From contig SWBL01000070.1 in the NCBI GenBank assembly GCA_024195585.1, positions 106,755 through 170,754 on the forward strand: DNA of 64,000 bases, written 5' to 3'. Below, piece after piece: positions 11,377-22,379 of this stretch. The translations under genes were made by a program, and so were the position numbers. The notes under the pieces were generated by a model. It did no database searches, was not told the DNA's origin, and saw nothing but the letters and a program-made list of their open reading frames with translations. How positions within the stretch are numbered: the first letter of the stretch is position 1; each line of letters begins with the position of its first letter. This DNA comes from Aureobasidium sp. EXF-3400 (taxonomy: Eukaryota; Ascomycota; Dothideomycetes; Dothideales; Saccotheciaceae).

Positions 11377-12408
11377 GTTGTACAATGTGTCTGTAAGATC
11401 AATGGAAGAAAAAGTGTTTCTCGACCTGGAAAACAGCGTTTATGTTTCACTTCCAAGTCACAGCCGCCTCGTTACGAGGGACGTGTTCATCTTGTAGTTT
11501 TGTAGTATGTCGGAGCGCTTTCCCCAAGCTTAGAAGGAAGCAAGCTTGGCTTCGTAAAAGCCCTAAGTACATGACCTACATTAGAAGGACGTATCGATGA
11601 TATGACTCTTCTACATGGGAAGAGTTCGAGCAACGTATGCAGTGTTCAACCATCTTAGCTGAGAGAAACGTAAAGGTGATAACATACTAGGTCAAGTGAT
11701 GATGACTTTGTCGGTCCGAGAAACCACAGCGGGCGGCGATTCCCAAAACGTCACCTCCGCCCGCTTGGCATCAAGATCCTCTTCGGTTCGTCGTGCCGCA
11801 ATCCCGTCTACCTTGGACATCCAAGATCTTGACTCTGACATCTATTCTCTTGGACCCTTATAACCACTCTTCTTCAACCCTCAGCTCAACAAGCCAGGCG
11901 ACCAACGAAAAGCTTCTCACTCGAGTTTCAAAGATTCTCCTTCGCAACCTATAAGGATTTATACGAAAGAAGCAGTCTGATGATAGTTTTAAACTAGCAA
12001 AAACCCGGCCTCGGATTACTCCTCACTGACACGGATATTGCCCTTGCACTGGGATGAGAAGAAAGAGAAGGTAGTTCGATAAGGAGGGGGAGAGATACTT
12101 ATAGGATAAGTAGGCAAGGTTGGATGAGTAATCGGTGGGTTTAGGCAGCAGAGGGGATGGTTGGGTGTAGACAGCCATCCCACGTGGATGGATGACTTCA
12201 CTCGTTGAAAGAGAGCAAATTTGTGGTGCTGGATCACTGTGTGCAGGAGGAATGGTAAATGTTGTCATTCTGTGAGGTTGGTTCGGTCGTTTTCTGGATT
12301 CAGATGCCTTTATTGTGCATCGTTGTCACTGAACGCTTCCATCTCCCACTCGTATGGTCTTGTCCCTAGCTCACCGAGCATGTCCAGTTCATTGCCAACT
12401 TAGCAAGG
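11377..12408. other. Intergenic, upstream of the second MFS gene
   Basis: This 1.03-kb stretch holds the promoter of the minus-strand transporter and the 3' region of the DUF3632 gene. Short frames on both strands have no resemblance to known families. The one structured element I see is the inverted repeat at 11728-11765. Confidence 0.5.
11728..11765. promoter_or_regulatory. 9-bp inverted repeat with CGG/CCG half-sites
   Basis: AGCGGGCGG at 11728-11736 is exactly complementary, inverted, to CCGCCCGCT at 11757-11765, with a 20-base spacer. It sits about 350 bases upstream of the MFS start at 11376. Zn2Cys6 dimers bind inverted CGG triplets with a fixed spacer, so this is a plausible operator, but no binding protein can be named. 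Confidence 0.4.
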
Positions 12409-13383
12409 TTACATCAACCTCGATGCTTGCAACGCCATATCGGCCACCTCAGGATCCAATCGTAAATCCTCTCTCAAAGCCTCAAACCTAAACTTCCAAA
12501 ACGCCCACCTTCTTCCATCCACCTCACTCGTCCCATCTTGATCCTTCCACAGTCCTCCCACCATCGCCGTCCAAGGCTTCCCCTCGCACCCTGCATCCAA
12601 AGCTTCCCAAACAGCATCCTTCGCCAACAAAATCCACCTACAAGCTGCAGGCATATGCACCGCCGTATTCTTGCCAAACCGCGACTTAGGCGCGTGTTCG
12701 AGTGTAGCTGCCAAAAAGATAAAGGCAAATATCACAAAGCCTCCAAACATCTTTGGGAATGCCGCTCCGTGATCGCGGACTAGGATTGCAACAAAAGAGT
12801 TCATGTTTGACCATTTGCGTTGGGTGATCTCGTCTGATTCGCCGCGGCTGAGGTAAGCTTCAGGTCCTTGCATCCTCTCACCGAGATTCATGGAGAATTC
12901 TGTGAGGTCTTTCCAAAAGAGTTCCATCTCGCCATCGATGATAACAGGCTCCTTGCATAGTGTGGTTGGGTCGGTCGGGTATGGTCCTCTCGGTGTATTG
13001 ATCGAGCCTGGGAGACTACCCAGACAGGCCAATAGACTTGATAGAATAGACAGCCTTTCTATATCTGAGAAGTGCTCGACAGCACCGAAAAAGCAACCCC
13101 ACATGTTGCTGTAGGCTGTCAAAACTTCCTTCCTCCACAGAATGATGTCTGCTAGACGTTCAGCTGCGTCTCGAGGTTGACACTTTGATTCCAAGACATC
13201 TCGTAATGTCTCGACGATGTACCATTGAGGAGACTCGGGGTCTAACATTGGTTGCGTGGGTGGTGTCTGGTCTCCGTTGGTCTTTGCTGGATGTTGTCGA
13301 CCTAGCCAACCATGCTGATGTCTGATGTATTCTTCCATGATGACGAGCGATGGTCTCGGAGGAGTGATGCAAGAGAGCTGCAA
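12409..13383 (-). CDS. DUF3632 family protein
   Basis: A single-exon gene of 324 residues; a second in-frame Met at residue 16 is an equally good start. The all-helical sequence has the pattern of the fungal DUF3632 family (PF12311): an N-terminal segment WYIVETLRDVLESK, a central WRKEVLTAYSNMWGCFFGAVEHF, a YLSRGESDEITQRKWSNMNSFVA block and a C-terminal CRWILLAKDAVWEALD...W helix. Members are 280-350 residues and have no established function. They occur in many copies in Pezizomycotina genomes. The FGGFVIFAFIFLAATLEHAP stretch is hydrophobic but sits within the fold, so it is probably a buried helix and not a membrane anchor. Confidence 0.75.
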   Translation of the reverse strand: MQLSCITPPRPSLVIMEEYIRHQHGWLGRQHPAKTNGDQTPPTQPMLDPESPQWYIVETLRDVLESKCQPRDAAERLADIILWRKEVLTAYSNMWGCFFGAVEHFSDIERLSILSSLLACLGSLPGSINTPRGPYPTDPTTLCKEPVIIDGEMELFWKDLTEFSMNLGERMQGPEAYLSRGESDEITQRKWSNMNSFVAILVRDHGAAFPKMFGGFVIFAFIFLAATLEHAPKSRFGKNTAVHMPAACRWILLAKDAVWEALDAGCEGKPWTAMVGGLWKDQDGTSEVDGRRWAFWKFRFEALREDLRLDPEVADMALQASRLM

Positions 13384-14125
13384 TTGAGAAGAGTAGGACT
13401 ATTCTAGGCAGCAGCGGCGTACGTCATCGAGACATAACTCATGGCGAAGGATTGTCGAATGAAATGGTACATTGTAGGCGGAATTGAGAGACAGAGCTGA
13501 GGGCGAAACGCATGTGGCTGTTGTCGGGGTTGAGACATGTATGCAAGTGTGTGTCGAGTACAAAGATCAAAAGAGACATGAGGCGAGAGAAGATGGAGGC
13601 GATTCCCATATATGCCAAAAGAATTGTGACCTTTAGTAAAGCAGTGCAAAATGAAGAGCACAAAGGCAAGAAGATAGACGAACGAGAGAGCACGGTCATG
13701 GCAGCAAGCAATCAAGTCAAGGCCGTCAGCCATCAACTCACAAAACACGAGGCACCAGTGGAAAGATCAAGTCAATGATAGAGTAATTCTTTTATACAAA
13801 ACTGCAGGAACCTGCCCGCAATGATAGTAATCTTGATGATGATGGTGGTAGCGCGCGCGATCGTGTGATCATAAACTTGGGCCTGATGAAAACTGCAGCA
13901 TTTGTATATCGAACAAAAACAAAACAAAAAAAACGAACAACGAAGAAAGTTGATCAAAATAAAGAGTTGTAGAAAAAACCAACGAAAAAGGGATATAACT
14001 TGGTCGCAGAAACTCTCAAAAAGGGGGGTCATCAAAAAGTAAAGGTATAAAAAAGGAGTTTTTGCTACATCCTGGAAAAAACAACAGGCCGGCCAGTACC
14101 CAATATTGGTAGACAATACAGATGC
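13384..14125. other. Intergenic between DUF3632 and DUF1996 genes
   Basis: This 742-base gap holds the promoter of the DUF3632 gene and the 3' UTR of the DUF1996 gene. It includes an A-rich run near 13910-13945 on the plus strand. No convincing coding frame or RNA gene. Confidence 0.5.
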
Positions 14126-15722
14126 TTAGCGGCGGGGGTGGCCGCGGACACGACGGTGCTCCTTGCCGATGTGGCGGCGGGCGTGTGCGTTGGCGGTCTC
14201 AACGGCAGTGGCGGTGACAGTAACGTCGACCTCCTCGATCATCATCTCCATGACCTGGTTGCCGGAAGTGTACCAGGAGGTGGCGATAATGTTACCGGCA
14301 GCGTCAGTCTCGGCATCGGCGAGCGAGGCAGCAGCAGTAACGGTCGAGACAGACTCAGTCTGGACGTACGATGAGGCAGTGTTGGCAAGGAGGATACCGC
14401 CACCGTACTTGTCGGTGATGGAAGAGGTGCCAGGAGTGTAGCTCAAAGTGGGGACAACAGCAGATGCGGAAGCGGCTGCGGAAGTGATCTGAGAAGAAGC
14501 GGCAGCCACGGACGAGGCAGCAGCCTTGGTCGAGGAGGCAGCAGCCTGGGTAGCGTCACCAGCAAGGACGACGGGGTAGACAGTGGCGTAAGAAGGACCA
14601 GACTGGATGGGGACAGCAATAGGAAGACCGTCCTCGCGGGGACCGAGAGGGTTATCGTCCTTGATCTCATCAACGTCCTTGATCTTGCACTGACCCTCCT
14701 CAGCCTCGGTCTGGATGTTGAAGAGAGGGCAGTCCTCGATCTGGCCAGAGGCGTTGGTGCAGGTGTCGACGGCAGACTGGAGGAAGTCGACGCTGTCCCA
14801 ACCCATCTGGAAGTCACCGTGGTATCCGTAACCAGTAGGGTCACCGTTGGAGAGGACGAATTGACCGTCCATGCCCTTGAAGGCGTAGGTGTTGAAGATG
14901 GTCTCGAAGAAGAGCGAGGGGAGCTTGGTGCCGAAGCCCTCGGGGCAGGAACCGCTCATGACAAGGTCGGGGAAGGCGACGTGCGACTTGTGGTCGTCAG
15001 AGTCGACATCCTTGCCGTTCCAGCACGAGGGGAACATGAGCTCGAGACGGATACCGTCAACACAGTTGGCGTCGAGGTACTCCTTGTCGGGCAAGAAGTG
15101 ACGGTAGAGAGATGCCTCGGGGGTGGCAGCGTAGTTCAAGCAGTTGAAACCAAGAGCCTTCTGGGAGAGAGCCGACTGGGTCTTCTGGTTGGCAGTCCAG
15201 CTGGACTTGTCGTTGTCAGGGATGGGGTAGGGGAAGCTACGCTGGCGCTTGTCACCAGAGATCATCTGGAAGCCCTCGGGGAAAGCAGTGATCTTGCCGC
15301 TGGGGTTGGCAGCGTCATTGTAGAGGAGGTAGTAGGCAAGCATGCCACCAACCTGCTCGACCATCTCGGCGGTGCCGTTGGAGTGGAGGAAGTAGATCGG
15401 GGGGGTCCAGTAGGCAGACTTGTCCTGGGTAACGGCACATGAGGTGCAGTCAGAGTCGACAAGGTCCTGAGGGGTGTTGTCAATGCCAAAGTCTGGATGA
15501 ATGTTAGCAATGGGCAAGGCATCATGTCAATATCAAAAACATACTGCTACCACCGTGGATAACGTGGACATGGTCAGAGACCTTGCCAGGGTCCATGATG
15601 GGGTCGAGACGACCGACACCACTGCGACCACGGCAAGGGAGACGCCAGAAGGCATCGGCACTGCCGGCAAGCGACAGAGCGCTGACTGCCAGAGACAGCG
15701 CGGAGGCCTTGTTGTTCACCAT
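14126..15722 (-). CDS. Secreted DUF1996-domain protein
   Basis: Two exons joined at GGS|NFGID (intron about 15494-15542) give ~520 residues. A signal peptide (residues 1-24, ending SADAF) is followed by the DUF1996 (PF09362) signature RLDPIMDPGKVSDHVHVIHGGS. Further along come YWTPPIYFL, a SALSQKALGFNCLNY region, DGIRLELMFPSCWNGKD, SHVAFPD and YGYHGDFQMGWD. Paired cysteines throughout suit extracellular folding. The last ~180 residues are Ala/Ser/Thr-rich, likely O-glycosylated, ending in a basic HARRHIGKEHRRVRGHPRR tail. The family is secreted or cell-wall associated in fungi and has no firm biochemical role. Codon use is strongly biased to C- or G-ending codons, more than its neighbours, as expected of a highly expressed gene. 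A 207-codon open frame on the opposite strand is a product of that bias. Confidence 0.9.
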
Positions 15723-17531
15723 AGTGAAGGTGATGTTTTTATCGATTGGATGAAGTAGGGTTGATCAAACGTGACAAGACTGACTGCTTGGCCGGTCGAT
15801 TGTCAGGTGAAGGTGGAGAAGAATACGCAAGCCACGAACGACTCGAGTTGTTATGCTGCTGCGACTAAGGAATGTGGGAGAGTCTGTAAAACGAGTGAAG
15901 GTGATGCCAAGATTTGGGCTGCAGCGGATGCAGGTAGATAATGAATGAATTTTCGACCGAAGGGAGGCCAGATGAAAAGAGTGACGGTAGATTGAAGCAG
16001 CAACAGAAACAACAGACGAAAATGAGGTGACCAAGGCGTGCAGGGGAGGCAGAGGGGGATGGGTGTTTAAGGAAATGAAGCTGTTTCTAAAGGGGGCACG
16101 GTTGTCGCTGCACGCGCCGCCACCATTTAGAGCGTTTCATATCGCTTTACCCCCGATGCACTCTGCGGCATCTGCGTCCAGAACTGTGTTATTGCCTTGC
16201 CTTGACTCCGGTCCTATGGTTTGCGCGCTGCCCACATTGTCATGTCGCCGCCTCATCACCAACACTGTCACTTGCCGTGGCCGCCGTGGTCCTCGTGTCG
16301 GGAGCGCAGATTGTGCTCTGCGACGTGCGTCCATGTAGCGCAAATCAGGGAGTTGTGATCTTCGCGTATTCTTGGGATACCGATCTGCATGTCGGAAATG
16401 AGCCTTGTCAAACAGTCGAGCCAGTCGTTGTTGACATCGTGAGGGAAGAGGTCACAACAGGTCTCAACTTTTGGTTTCGCGGCAAGCCTCAAAGCTTAGC
16501 TCTTCTGTTAAACACAACGGCCGGACGGCGGCAGAAGGGGAGCAACAGAGCAGCCGCACACAAAGCTTGCAGAAATGCGTGTCATCCTGCTTGTTGATGT
16601 TGGAAGTGATTGCAACGAATGAAACGTCTACAACGATCACTCCTTCTTCCACAGCAACAGCAAACGCAACCAAAGTCTTTCTTATTACGGCCCCCTTACT
16701 TTGCTCACATTCTTCGACAGCCGCACATGACACTGCCGCGCCTGAATCGACCATGCTGTGCCATGCAACGAAGCGCAATTTTGCAGTGACGAGGCTGTGG
16801 TTATTATTGCCAATACGTGGCAGCCACTCGGCGCCTCTGGGCATTTGACACTGCGGCACAGCGCGGCTGAGGTTCTTTTATTCGTGATTGTACTCCCAGG
16901 AGGCCGTGAAAACAATCGATATGATTGCGCACACCGTTCTTCCAGAATCTCTACCGGTCTGGCATACCCGCCGCTTCCAGGTGCGACCCCTTATGCAACA
17001 GTCAAGCCGCGTTTGGATGTCAGGATCACTGTAACACGGGGAACATGTGGCGAGCTCGCCCCATATTCATCCTAAAGGCAATGGCCTGCTTTTGATCACT
17101 CCTCGTACTCCGTACATCTCTGCCATTTATATCCCCTGGCTACGTTGATCGTTTCGTGTCAAAGCATTTACAGGACCCGCAAGCAAGAAGATCTCATGGT
17201 AACTGCTCAAGCATGACGTTTTTATTGTCAAATCGAGGCTCCCCTTCGATGCAATCGATTTCCCATCCTTCCGTCCTGCTTCCTAACTGGCAACGGCCGG
17301 TTCCCCTGGCGTTCACTTCTCCTGCACTGCCCCTACTCTGCTAGTAAACAACCCCGCTTGCGACTCGGCCGGGATCTTCAACCGCAACGAAGGTTTCACG
17401 GTGACACGGTGACACGGTGACATGTTATCCGGCAATTCAGTATAGGGATGCATTGGTTCGCGCCACAGGGTTTGACGTCTTGTTACAAGTATTCCTACTG
17501 CGACAGTACCAACATTTATCTCGATCCTCTT
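15723..17531. other. Long intergenic region upstream of the DUF1996 gene
   Basis: This 1.8-kb gap is among the longest in the window. It must contain the promoter of the secreted DUF1996 gene. Overlapping frames of 100-130 codons on both strands (around 16200-16860) are mutually exclusive and lack domain signals. A triple 8-bp repeat lies at 17397-17420. I see no gene. Confidence 0.5.
17397..17420. repeat. Three perfect tandem copies of an 8-bp unit
   Basis: The unit CACGGTGA occurs three times without a gap at 17397, 17405 and 17413. It lies about 110 bases beyond the P450 stop codon, probably in or near that gene's 3' flank. No function is evident. Confidence 0.8.
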
Positions 17532-19159
17532 TCATCCTCGCACGCTATACTTGACGTAAATCTTGTCTTTTGGCTTTGTCGCAGAGAATGTGTTGAAGTC
17601 GCTTGGTGGCACGCCTTCGACCCGCTTACCATTCTGGTCCGCCAACTCAAAGTCGAAACTGGCGAGGAAGAAGGCGAGGATGATGTTTTGCTCGAGTTTC
17701 GCAAAGCGCATGCCGAGACATGGATGTCTTCCAGCGCCCCAACCAATGTATCCATACTTTGTCTTGTGGTCCTCTGCTCTGTCCGGTAGGTAACGTGATG
17801 GATCCCATTTCTCAGGATTGGCATAGATCTTTGGGTTGAGGTGGATGTCGCTCATCGGGTAGGCTGCGAAGGCTCCTGAAGGGATTTCCGTGCCATCTGC
17901 TACCGTGACAGGTTTCGTCGTCTCGTTCTTGCGGAACATGCAGCCAGCTGCGTTCAAACGAATGCTGTCTCGTAGACACAAGTCGATTGTGGGGAGTTCA
18001 TTCTCCCACGCCTCGAGTGGAGCAGATGCTAGCCTTTCTGCAAATGATTTTGAAGTGTCACCATCGTACTTCTCGATGACTGCCTTGACTTCCTCCCAGA
18101 CCTTTCCTCGCCAGTAATGGTCGTTGGCAAGGTAGATGATGACCCAAGCAGCATTGATGCCAGAGTTCAACTGGCCGGCGTAAAGAGCGCCCAGGATAAA
18201 GGTCAAGATTTCCTTGACGTTGTCGCCTTTGTCGATCAGAAACTGCAGAGGATCATCCTCCTTACGACCAGTCTTTGCTCTATCCTCGATAATTCCTTTG
18301 AAGATCATGTAGAGCTTGCCACCGTACCAGAGACGTCTAAGCTTTCCAGGGAAAGGGAACCAAGGGAAGATGATGAGCTCAGGCGAAGATGAAGCCTCGA
18401 TCTTCTCAAACATATCCAGCGTCGAGTCCAACAAAGCACGGTCGTTGGCGATTTCATTACAAGCCACTGTTCGCATGGTGAGTTGGTAGACGATGCCGTA
18501 GATGCTCTCGAACGGGTCGGTCAAGCCTTTGGGGTCTTTGGCAAGCTCATCCAAGCGCGATCTTGTGTCTGCAATCAAAGCATCCAGACCTATGTTGTTG
18601 TAAGCAGTTTGTAAGAAGTCATTCGAGAGTCTCCAAGCTCACCTTTGACAAAGTTCTCCTTCTTGAGCATGGCAAGAAGACGCCTCGAGAACCCTTGACC
18701 ATCGATCTCCTTCTCATCGGGATCAACGTTTTTTGATACCGTGGGGGCGCCAGCGAACAAAGTGGCATATCTGTATGCACAACCAAGCTTCAGTAACATG
18801 TACAACCTACGCATGGATTCGTTCACCACTCACCCTGAGGACGCATCCAGTTGTCTGCTCTCCATGAAAACCCGTCTACCGTCATCTCCAGATACACCCA
18901 CGACCACATGCTTGCCTACATTGAACGTGAAGCTGCCATTGAGCGAAGCCTTGGTGGCCTCCTTGAAGAAGTCCCATCGTTTGGTCCAGTACTTCGTGGG
19001 GCCGATCAGAGGCCAATTGCCCTTGACCAACGGCGGGGCTCCTTCAGGCAGAGAACGGCCAACATAAAGGTAAGCAGCGAAGAATCCCAGCGCAAGGGAT
19101 ACAACAGTCAGCAACGTCTGCGAGGTACCAAGACCTTGTACCACTTCTGTCAACGCCAT
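17532..19159 (-). CDS. Cytochrome P450 monooxygenase
   Basis: Three exons (introns about 18777-18829 and 18589-18642) give a microsomal P450 of ~500 residues. An N-terminal hydrophobic anchor (about residues 14-34) precedes the proline-rich hinge LPEGAPPLVKGNWPLIGP. The heme loop GWGAGRHPCLG carries the Cys thiolate ligand, with Trp at the usual first Phe. The K-helix reads CLRDSIRL, so the conserved ExxR has Asp for Glu. The I-helix is AGQLNSG, resembling the AGQHTS of CYP51-type enzymes with Ser at the oxygen-activating Thr. PERF-region equivalent is NPEKWDPSRYL. These features fit a CYP51/CYP7-like fungal clade of unknown substrate. There are no adjacent polyketide, peptide or terpene synthases to suggest a biosynthetic cluster. 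Confidence 0.9.
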
Positions 19160-20408
19160 TGTCGAGTATTCTTCAAGTCAGCCAAAAGACGAAAAGGCAA
19201 GACAAAAAGGTCCAAGAGTCAAGCAGAGAAGACATCGAAGAAAAGATATAAGCAGACGACCCCGCTGATAGCCGCAAAGGTGGGAAACGAATTCGCGCTA
19301 TTCTGCGCAGTACATCTTAGCGATGTTGGATCCTGTGGGAGTCGCAGTCACGCTTCTCCAATCAGACGGTGAGGATGATGACGGACGGCACAAGCGAGAT
19401 GCAGGTCGATCCGGCCCTAACACATTCCGCGCAGATCCTTCCAGATACTCTAGGAGTGCTTGAGCCATCAGACAACTAACACTTACGATATACGCGATGT
19501 GTGATAACCTAACTTGTTGCTTCGTACGTATAGTAGTGTCTCGGTTTCGTGGGTTCATGGTTTTGAATGTCAGTAGGTGATGATGCTATGCCCAAATTCT
19601 TGCTGTAGCTTCCGCGGGGCTGTAGATTGGCATTATTCTTTGGACTTTCAGCTTGGAGGAACATTGTACTTATGAGCCAAGGAAACCATATTGCAGCTGT
19701 CAGCTGGCATAACATTCGAAACGATAATGCTTGCAATGATCGGATCCTGTTTTCACTGGTCTGTGTCGAAAAGCACGAAAGACGAGTCGCCATTGCACTG
19801 GTCTTGCTGCGTATTCTGGAAATGTGTGCCTCTAAATGCTAAATATACGATTACTACTTCAAATGAACCAGCAACCAATCCAAACACAAAATTGTCGAGG
19901 ATCAGACATAGAAGTATCACATATGCAAAAAACATCCAAGAACATATCACTGTGCGAGTTACAATTGACGATCTTCATGTTTCGATGGTAGCTAAGAGTA
20001 CGACCCTGACTGAATACCAGGTGGATCTGGTGGAGCATCGTAACGGCCGCAACAACTGTAGTCCAACGCAGCCACCTCAACAGATGGTTGAATATGCCGT
20101 AAGAGGCTGTTGTCAAAATCAGAAATAAATCCTTTAGCGATTGCAGTGAGCTTGATGCACAGTTAAGGTTTGGAAGCGCTCTGGGTATCAGGCGAGGAGC
20201 GATAGCACGTGAGCACGTCTACGGTATGCAGTACTGATAGAAGACAAGCAGCAAAGGATGTATTCAATGCTTGGTATAGATACAAAGGTGTCATGCGAGT
20301 AGATTCGTAGGCTTCATTGCGACCTCTTGGTCTTTTCCGTCAACGTCATGGATATCATGCCTGACTTCCTCCTTCTTCACAGCGTAGTATAATGCCTCTT
20401 TCCATGTT
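19160..20408. other. Intergenic, P450 promoter side
   Basis: This 1.25-kb stretch separates the P450 start from the 3' end of the small mitochondrial-type gene. Frames at 19509-19793 (minus) and 19691-20128 (plus) look random in composition. No repeat or RNA gene noted. Confidence 0.5.
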
Positions 20409-20732
20409 TTACTTGTCGCTCCTGGCTCCAAGACCCTCCTTTCCACCCTTGACCTCCTTGACGTCGTGGAAACCGGTGCTTCTGTCGCTAGCCTGTTGGG
20501 GATCGGGCTGCTTTGCGGGGTGGTCATCGCCAGACTTGCTTTCGGCAGAAGTGTGGGTGGAGGCAGATGATTGCCTGTCGGAGTTTGGAGATGAAGTGCG
20601 ACCATGTTGCTGTGCACCAGGAGGGATGTTTGGTGGCGGTGGGGGATCCTTCTGTAGGCGGGAAGTGGTGCTTAGAGGGCGCGTCGAGACGATGCGGCTT
20701 GTTCGCATGAAGGAGGTGCGTAGAGACATCAT
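20409..20732 (-). CDS. Small predicted mitochondrial protein
   Basis: The 107-residue protein starts with MMSLRTSFMRTSRIVSTRPLS, a basic, Ser/Arg-rich, acid-free leader typical of mitochondrial presequences, with RPLSTTSR as a possible cleavage region. The rest is hydrophilic and disordered: a DPPPPPNIPPG stretch, a Ser-rich middle, GDDHPAKQPDPQ and a C-terminus EVKGGKEGLGARSDK. That last pattern recurs, from memory, in small conserved proteins of other Pezizomycotina, but I cannot name the family. No transmembrane helix. The start is the first of two adjacent ATG codons. A shadow frame on the same strand ending at 20291 could add a tail only if a splice removed this stop, which I do not see. 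Confidence 0.6.
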   Translation of the reverse strand: MMSLRTSFMRTSRIVSTRPLSTTSRLQKDPPPPPNIPPGAQQHGRTSSPNSDRQSSASTHTSAESKSGDDHPAKQPDPQQASDRSTGFHDVKEVKGGKEGLGARSDK

Positions 20733-21324
20733 GATAATTGGTTGTATGATTTATTCCAGGAGGTTGTGGAAGGACTGGAACGAAACAATTCAATGGCGAG
20801 AAAGTCGAGTTAAGAGTAGACGCGATCAATCAAAACGACTCTCTCATGATATCATCATGATGGAGATCGGTCACGGGAGAATGGCAATTAACATGAGCAT
20901 ATGAGATTTTGACCTACTTTGTTGCTCAAGAGCTCAAATAGAGCTACTGTGTGCAGAAGCAGATGTATGCATACCTAGGTATCGTTCGCTGCAGCATTGG
21001 CTTTAGCTCAAGTAGAGAGAGTGAGCTTCGTGTCTGCACGCTCTATCAAGTCAGACCAAGATTGGTGAAGACATGGACATGTTTCTCCATGAGGAAGGCC
21101 AAGGTTAGATAGTGAACAGAGACCAGGAGATAGAAGCATGCGAGTCCAAAGACACGATGATTGTCATGAACGGAGATCAGTGACTGCTGTCGTCGTGAGA
21201 AAGATGGTATGTCGGACGGCGGGAAGAGCCGCGAGACAGACTTCCCAAATCTTGGCATCCGACTTGAAAGTTGAGGATTGAAACAACAATAAATTTATTG
21301 ACTCTTGATATCAAAACTGTCGCC
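20733..21324. other. Divergent promoter region of the small mitochondrial-type gene and mitoribosomal L1
   Basis: A 592-base gap between two divergently transcribed genes, both with mitochondrial leaders. A shared regulatory region is possible. No coding frame or RNA gene is supported. Confidence 0.5.
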
Positions 21325-22379
21325 ATGGCCTCCTCAAGAACATGCCTGTCGCAATTGACACGAACGACTCTATCACGACCAAACCTCTACGTCCCCTCGA
21401 TCTCGATACAACAGCGTGGTGCTGCACAGAGTGCCAACGCCCAGAAATACAAGCGCAAGGAATTGCCCACATCGCAGCGCAAGAAGAAGAGCAGAACCAC
21501 CTTCATCAACCCTGACTTGAAAGACGCCATCCAGTTCCCTCTGGTCGATGCCATGCGGTACGAGCCCCTGCTTGTCTTACACCACACCCATTTCCTCCAT
21601 CTCCGACCTGGTCTACAAGAAGGGCAAAACTGACAGCATACAGATACCTTCGCGCAACAGAAGTCGGTCGCGTGCCAACATCCTCCAAGTACGAACTCCA
21701 CCTCCGCCTCAAGTCTCTCAAAAACGGTCCCGTGGTCCGCAACCGTATCCGCCTCCCACATCCCGTAAAGACCGATCTGCGCATCGCTGTCATCTGTGAC
21801 CCCAACTCTTCTGTCGCCACTGCCGCAAGAAAGGCTGGAGCTACTCTGGTGGGCGAGGAGGCCATTTTCGACGCCGTAAAGGAGGGTCGTATCGAGTTCG
21901 ACCGCTGTCTCTGCCACCAGGACTCACTCGCAAAGATGAACAAGGCAGCATTGGGAAGAATCTTGGGTCCAAAAGGCTTGATGCCCAGTGCAAAGACCGG
22001 AACTGTCGTCAAGGATGTTTCAGCGAGTGTGCAGGACATGGTTGGTGCAAGCGAGTACAGAGAACGTCTGGGTGTCATCAGAATGGCCATCGGACAGTTG
22101 GGCATGACCCCTGAGGAGTTGTCGAGGAACATCAGAAGCTTCATTGAGAACGTCAAGAAGGATATGGCTGGTATGAGCGACAGGATCGCAAAGGACATTC
22201 ACGAGGTGGTGAGTTACAGCAATATCATATGCTCCTTACAAAAGAGCCTCTATACTGCAAGGATTGTGGCTAACATGTTCTAGGTCCTCTCCTCAACTAA
22301 CGGACCCGGTCTCAGTTTGAACGGCGATCTCAGAGGTCCTGACTCGATACCCACAAAGGACGTCTCAACTGCCATGTAA
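21325..22379 (+). CDS. MRPL1: Mitochondrial large-subunit ribosomal protein L1 (uL1m)
   Basis: Three exons encode the mitochondrial uL1 protein of the large ribosomal subunit, which forms the L1 stalk near the tRNA exit site. The N-terminus (MASSRTCLSQLTRTTLSRPN) is a mitochondrial targeting sequence. Intron 1 (about 21557-21645) joins DAMR to YLRATEVGR; intron 2 near 22209-22283 precedes the last exon VLSSTNGPGLSLNGDLRG. Core L1 motifs are visible: RIAVICDP, AGATLVGEEAIFDAVKEG, LGRILGPKGLMPSAKTGTV and the late lysine-rich IRSFIENVKKDM. The conserved GPKGLMPSPKxGT block is unmistakable. The start at 21325 is the first in-frame ATG followed by a leader. Confidence 0.93.

Noticed and set aside
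14819..15442. 207-codon open frame on the plus strand within the DUF1996 gene
   Set aside because: It is the antisense of a strongly G/C-ending coding region, with a Gly/Val/Glu-rich composition typical of such shadows. The minus-strand gene has a signal peptide and clear family motifs.
16202..16859. Overlapping frames of 125-131 codons on both strands
   Set aside because: They exclude one another, have unbalanced Cys/His/Ser composition and no motif; likely promoter sequence.
17532..19159. P450, DUF1996, MFS pair and Zn2Cys6 gene as a secondary-metabolite cluster
   Set aside because: No polyketide synthase, peptide synthetase, terpene synthase or prenyltransferase core gene is present, and the members are several kb apart with unrelated genes between.
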